The notes under the pieces: generated by a model
Databases searched by the model: none
Seen by the model: only the letters and a program-made list of their open reading frames with translations
Told to the model about the DNA's origin: nothing
Program-made: the position numbers and the translations under genes
Source of the DNA: Piper betle
Taxonomy: Eukaryota > Streptophyta > Magnoliopsida > Piperales > Piperaceae
Assembly (NCBI GenBank): GCA_033002965.1
Contig: JAURVB010013508.1
Location: 1-64,000 of the forward strand
DNA: 64,000 bases
Direction: 5' to 3'
Shown here: positions 62,568 to 64,000 of the stretch, piece after piece
How the letters are laid out: every line of letters starts with the position of its first letter
Position numbering within the stretch: position 1 is the stretch's first letter

Positions 62568-63432
62568 TGTAACGACCCGCCCGAACCAGACCGGGTGTTA
62601 CTTTAAAAATATAGGTAATGTAAATGTAACATTCCAGAACATGAATTGAAATACAACAAATAATTCTCACAACCTATAATATAAATCATAACAATAAATT
62701 ATGTTCTCTAAAATATCAACATAACTGTCCCACAGTCTCGGACCATTTCCCCTAGCCACATTTATAACACAATAGAATAATAAGGAAGTCCAATTTTTTA
62801 TTATCGATTTACCATACCTAAGTTGGTAAAAGAACCACCAACCACACTTCTATTCTTCAGTCCAATGCTGCTCACCTGCGGAGGCAATTCCGCATTAGTG
62901 ATAAAACCACTAAGCCACATAATTAAATGAAACAAGTTAATATAATCCCTATTGTCATTTCACTCGTTATTATTATTATTATTACACAATACTTTAGTAA
63001 TTATCTCTCAGGTCATTCTGAGATTAGTAATTTGTCTCTTAGGTCATTCTGAGATTAGTAAAGTTGTCTCCCAGCTCATTCTGAGATTAGAAATCGTCTC
63101 CCAGCTCATTCTGAGATTAGGTGGTCTCCCAATTCATTTTGAGATTACTCATGGTCTCCCAATTCATTCTAAGATTAGAAATTATTTCCCAGCTCATTCT
63201 GAGTTAGTGCCGAAAGGCTACCGGTTTGGGAAAATACAACATTTTACATAGTTATACCCATTTGGGGAAATACAACATTTTATATAATTATACTAGTTTG
63301 GACATTTCAAATAATTATACGGACCTGGATAATTCGAACTCACAGTTGCGACCAATGATCCTAATCTGAACGAGAATATAAAAGTATTCATAAGTATAAT
63401 TTTATTCGAGTAGAAATACATGCAATTAAATG

Positions 63433-63464
<32 letters not shown>

Positions 63465-64000
63465 CATTATTAAAATTTTGGCAACATATCATGTAACAAT
63501 TCAAAAATATTAAATATTAAATTCTCAACAAATCTAGTGAGATAATTAATTATTCATGTGATATAATCATTGAAGTCCTACTTTACATTTTAAACTAACT
63601 ATCTAAATCATAATTAATACCTAACAGTTGATAAAAATAATTATTACTAATAAACAAGTATTTCATTTTCCTTTGCGATGATAATTACTTAACCCTGATC
63701 TTGATGATTTAGTTGACGGTTATAATTTTTAATTTCTACTATTATTTATAGCAATTAAATTAATTAAATTATTCAATCAAATTATTTAAAATAATTTGTA
63801 TTATTTTAATTCATAAATATTATTAATACAATTATTTTAATTTATCCGACTCTATAAAGTTTCAAACTTTATTTATTTTCATTATGCTATTTAGGTTCGA
63901 CACAAGTGATTTCTACCCGACTATAGTTTAATAACCTATTTTCTACATTACTGACTCATTATTAAAATAATCACTTTATTTACCTAATATTAAATTTAAT
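62568..64000 (+). mobile_element. Element F2, same family as F1, cut by the window end
   Basis: Starts TGTAACGACCCGCCCGAACC. It shares with F1 the block before the tandem array (GGAGGCAATTCC.C.TTAGTG, CTAAGCC) and shares with 12416-13148 the AT-rich 3' part. The 3' end lies beyond the window. Confidence 0.75.
63001..63209. repeat. 30-bp minisatellite in F2
   Basis: Seven units of 28-33 bp around GTCTCCCAGCTCATTCTGAG ATTAG. The array occupies the same place in the element as the 33-bp array of F1, but the unit is unrelated. A second short tandem stretch (AATACAACATTTTA.ATA) follows at 63230-63325. Confidence 0.85.

Overview
This is a stretch of flowering-plant nuclear DNA: two split genes with GT-AG introns set in a large bed of nested LTR retrotransposons. 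The first exon of the large gene is very GC-rich while its later exons are AT-rich, a 5'-3' GC gradient typical of monocots. A monocot is therefore my best guess, but it is an inference.

Layout. 1-2.2 kb: GC-rich unrecognised sequence with duplications, then AT-rich spacer. 2.43-4.93 kb (+): a four-exon VAMP71-type longin R-SNARE gene, closest in memory to Arabidopsis VAMP714. 5.2-19.8 kb: nested Ty3/gypsy material, namely a minus-strand chromovirus-like 3' LTR with PPT and broken pol, a TRIM-like element inside that LTR, and a degenerate plus-strand gypsy pol split by a solo LTR. 20.6-31.54 kb (-): a ten-exon gene for a multi-MATH, coiled-coil TRAF-like protein of about 1,700 residues (Arabidopsis At2g25320 type). 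Its introns carry MITEs, a LINE fragment and a possible SINE. 31.5-64 kb: no gene recognised. This part holds solo LTRs of one family in both orientations (four with 5-bp target duplications that are perfect or one base off), a CACTA transposon end, and a second LTR-like family (TGTAACGACCC...) whose members carry internal minisatellites.

The two genes are unrelated: one is a membrane-fusion SNARE, the other a TRAF/MATH adaptor-like protein. Both show 1-nt frame breaks in otherwise intact, conserved reading frames (one in the SNARE, two in the MATH gene). The three breaks lie at or beside short homopolymers, so consensus errors are the simplest explanation, with recent gene decay as the alternative.

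The most interesting non-genic signal is in the 2.5-3 kb LTR family. It carries two adjacent short stem-loops and an upstream dyad that are kept between diverged copies by paired, compensatory base changes. The second family keeps a tandem-repeat slot at the same place but fills it with unrelated repeat units in different copies.
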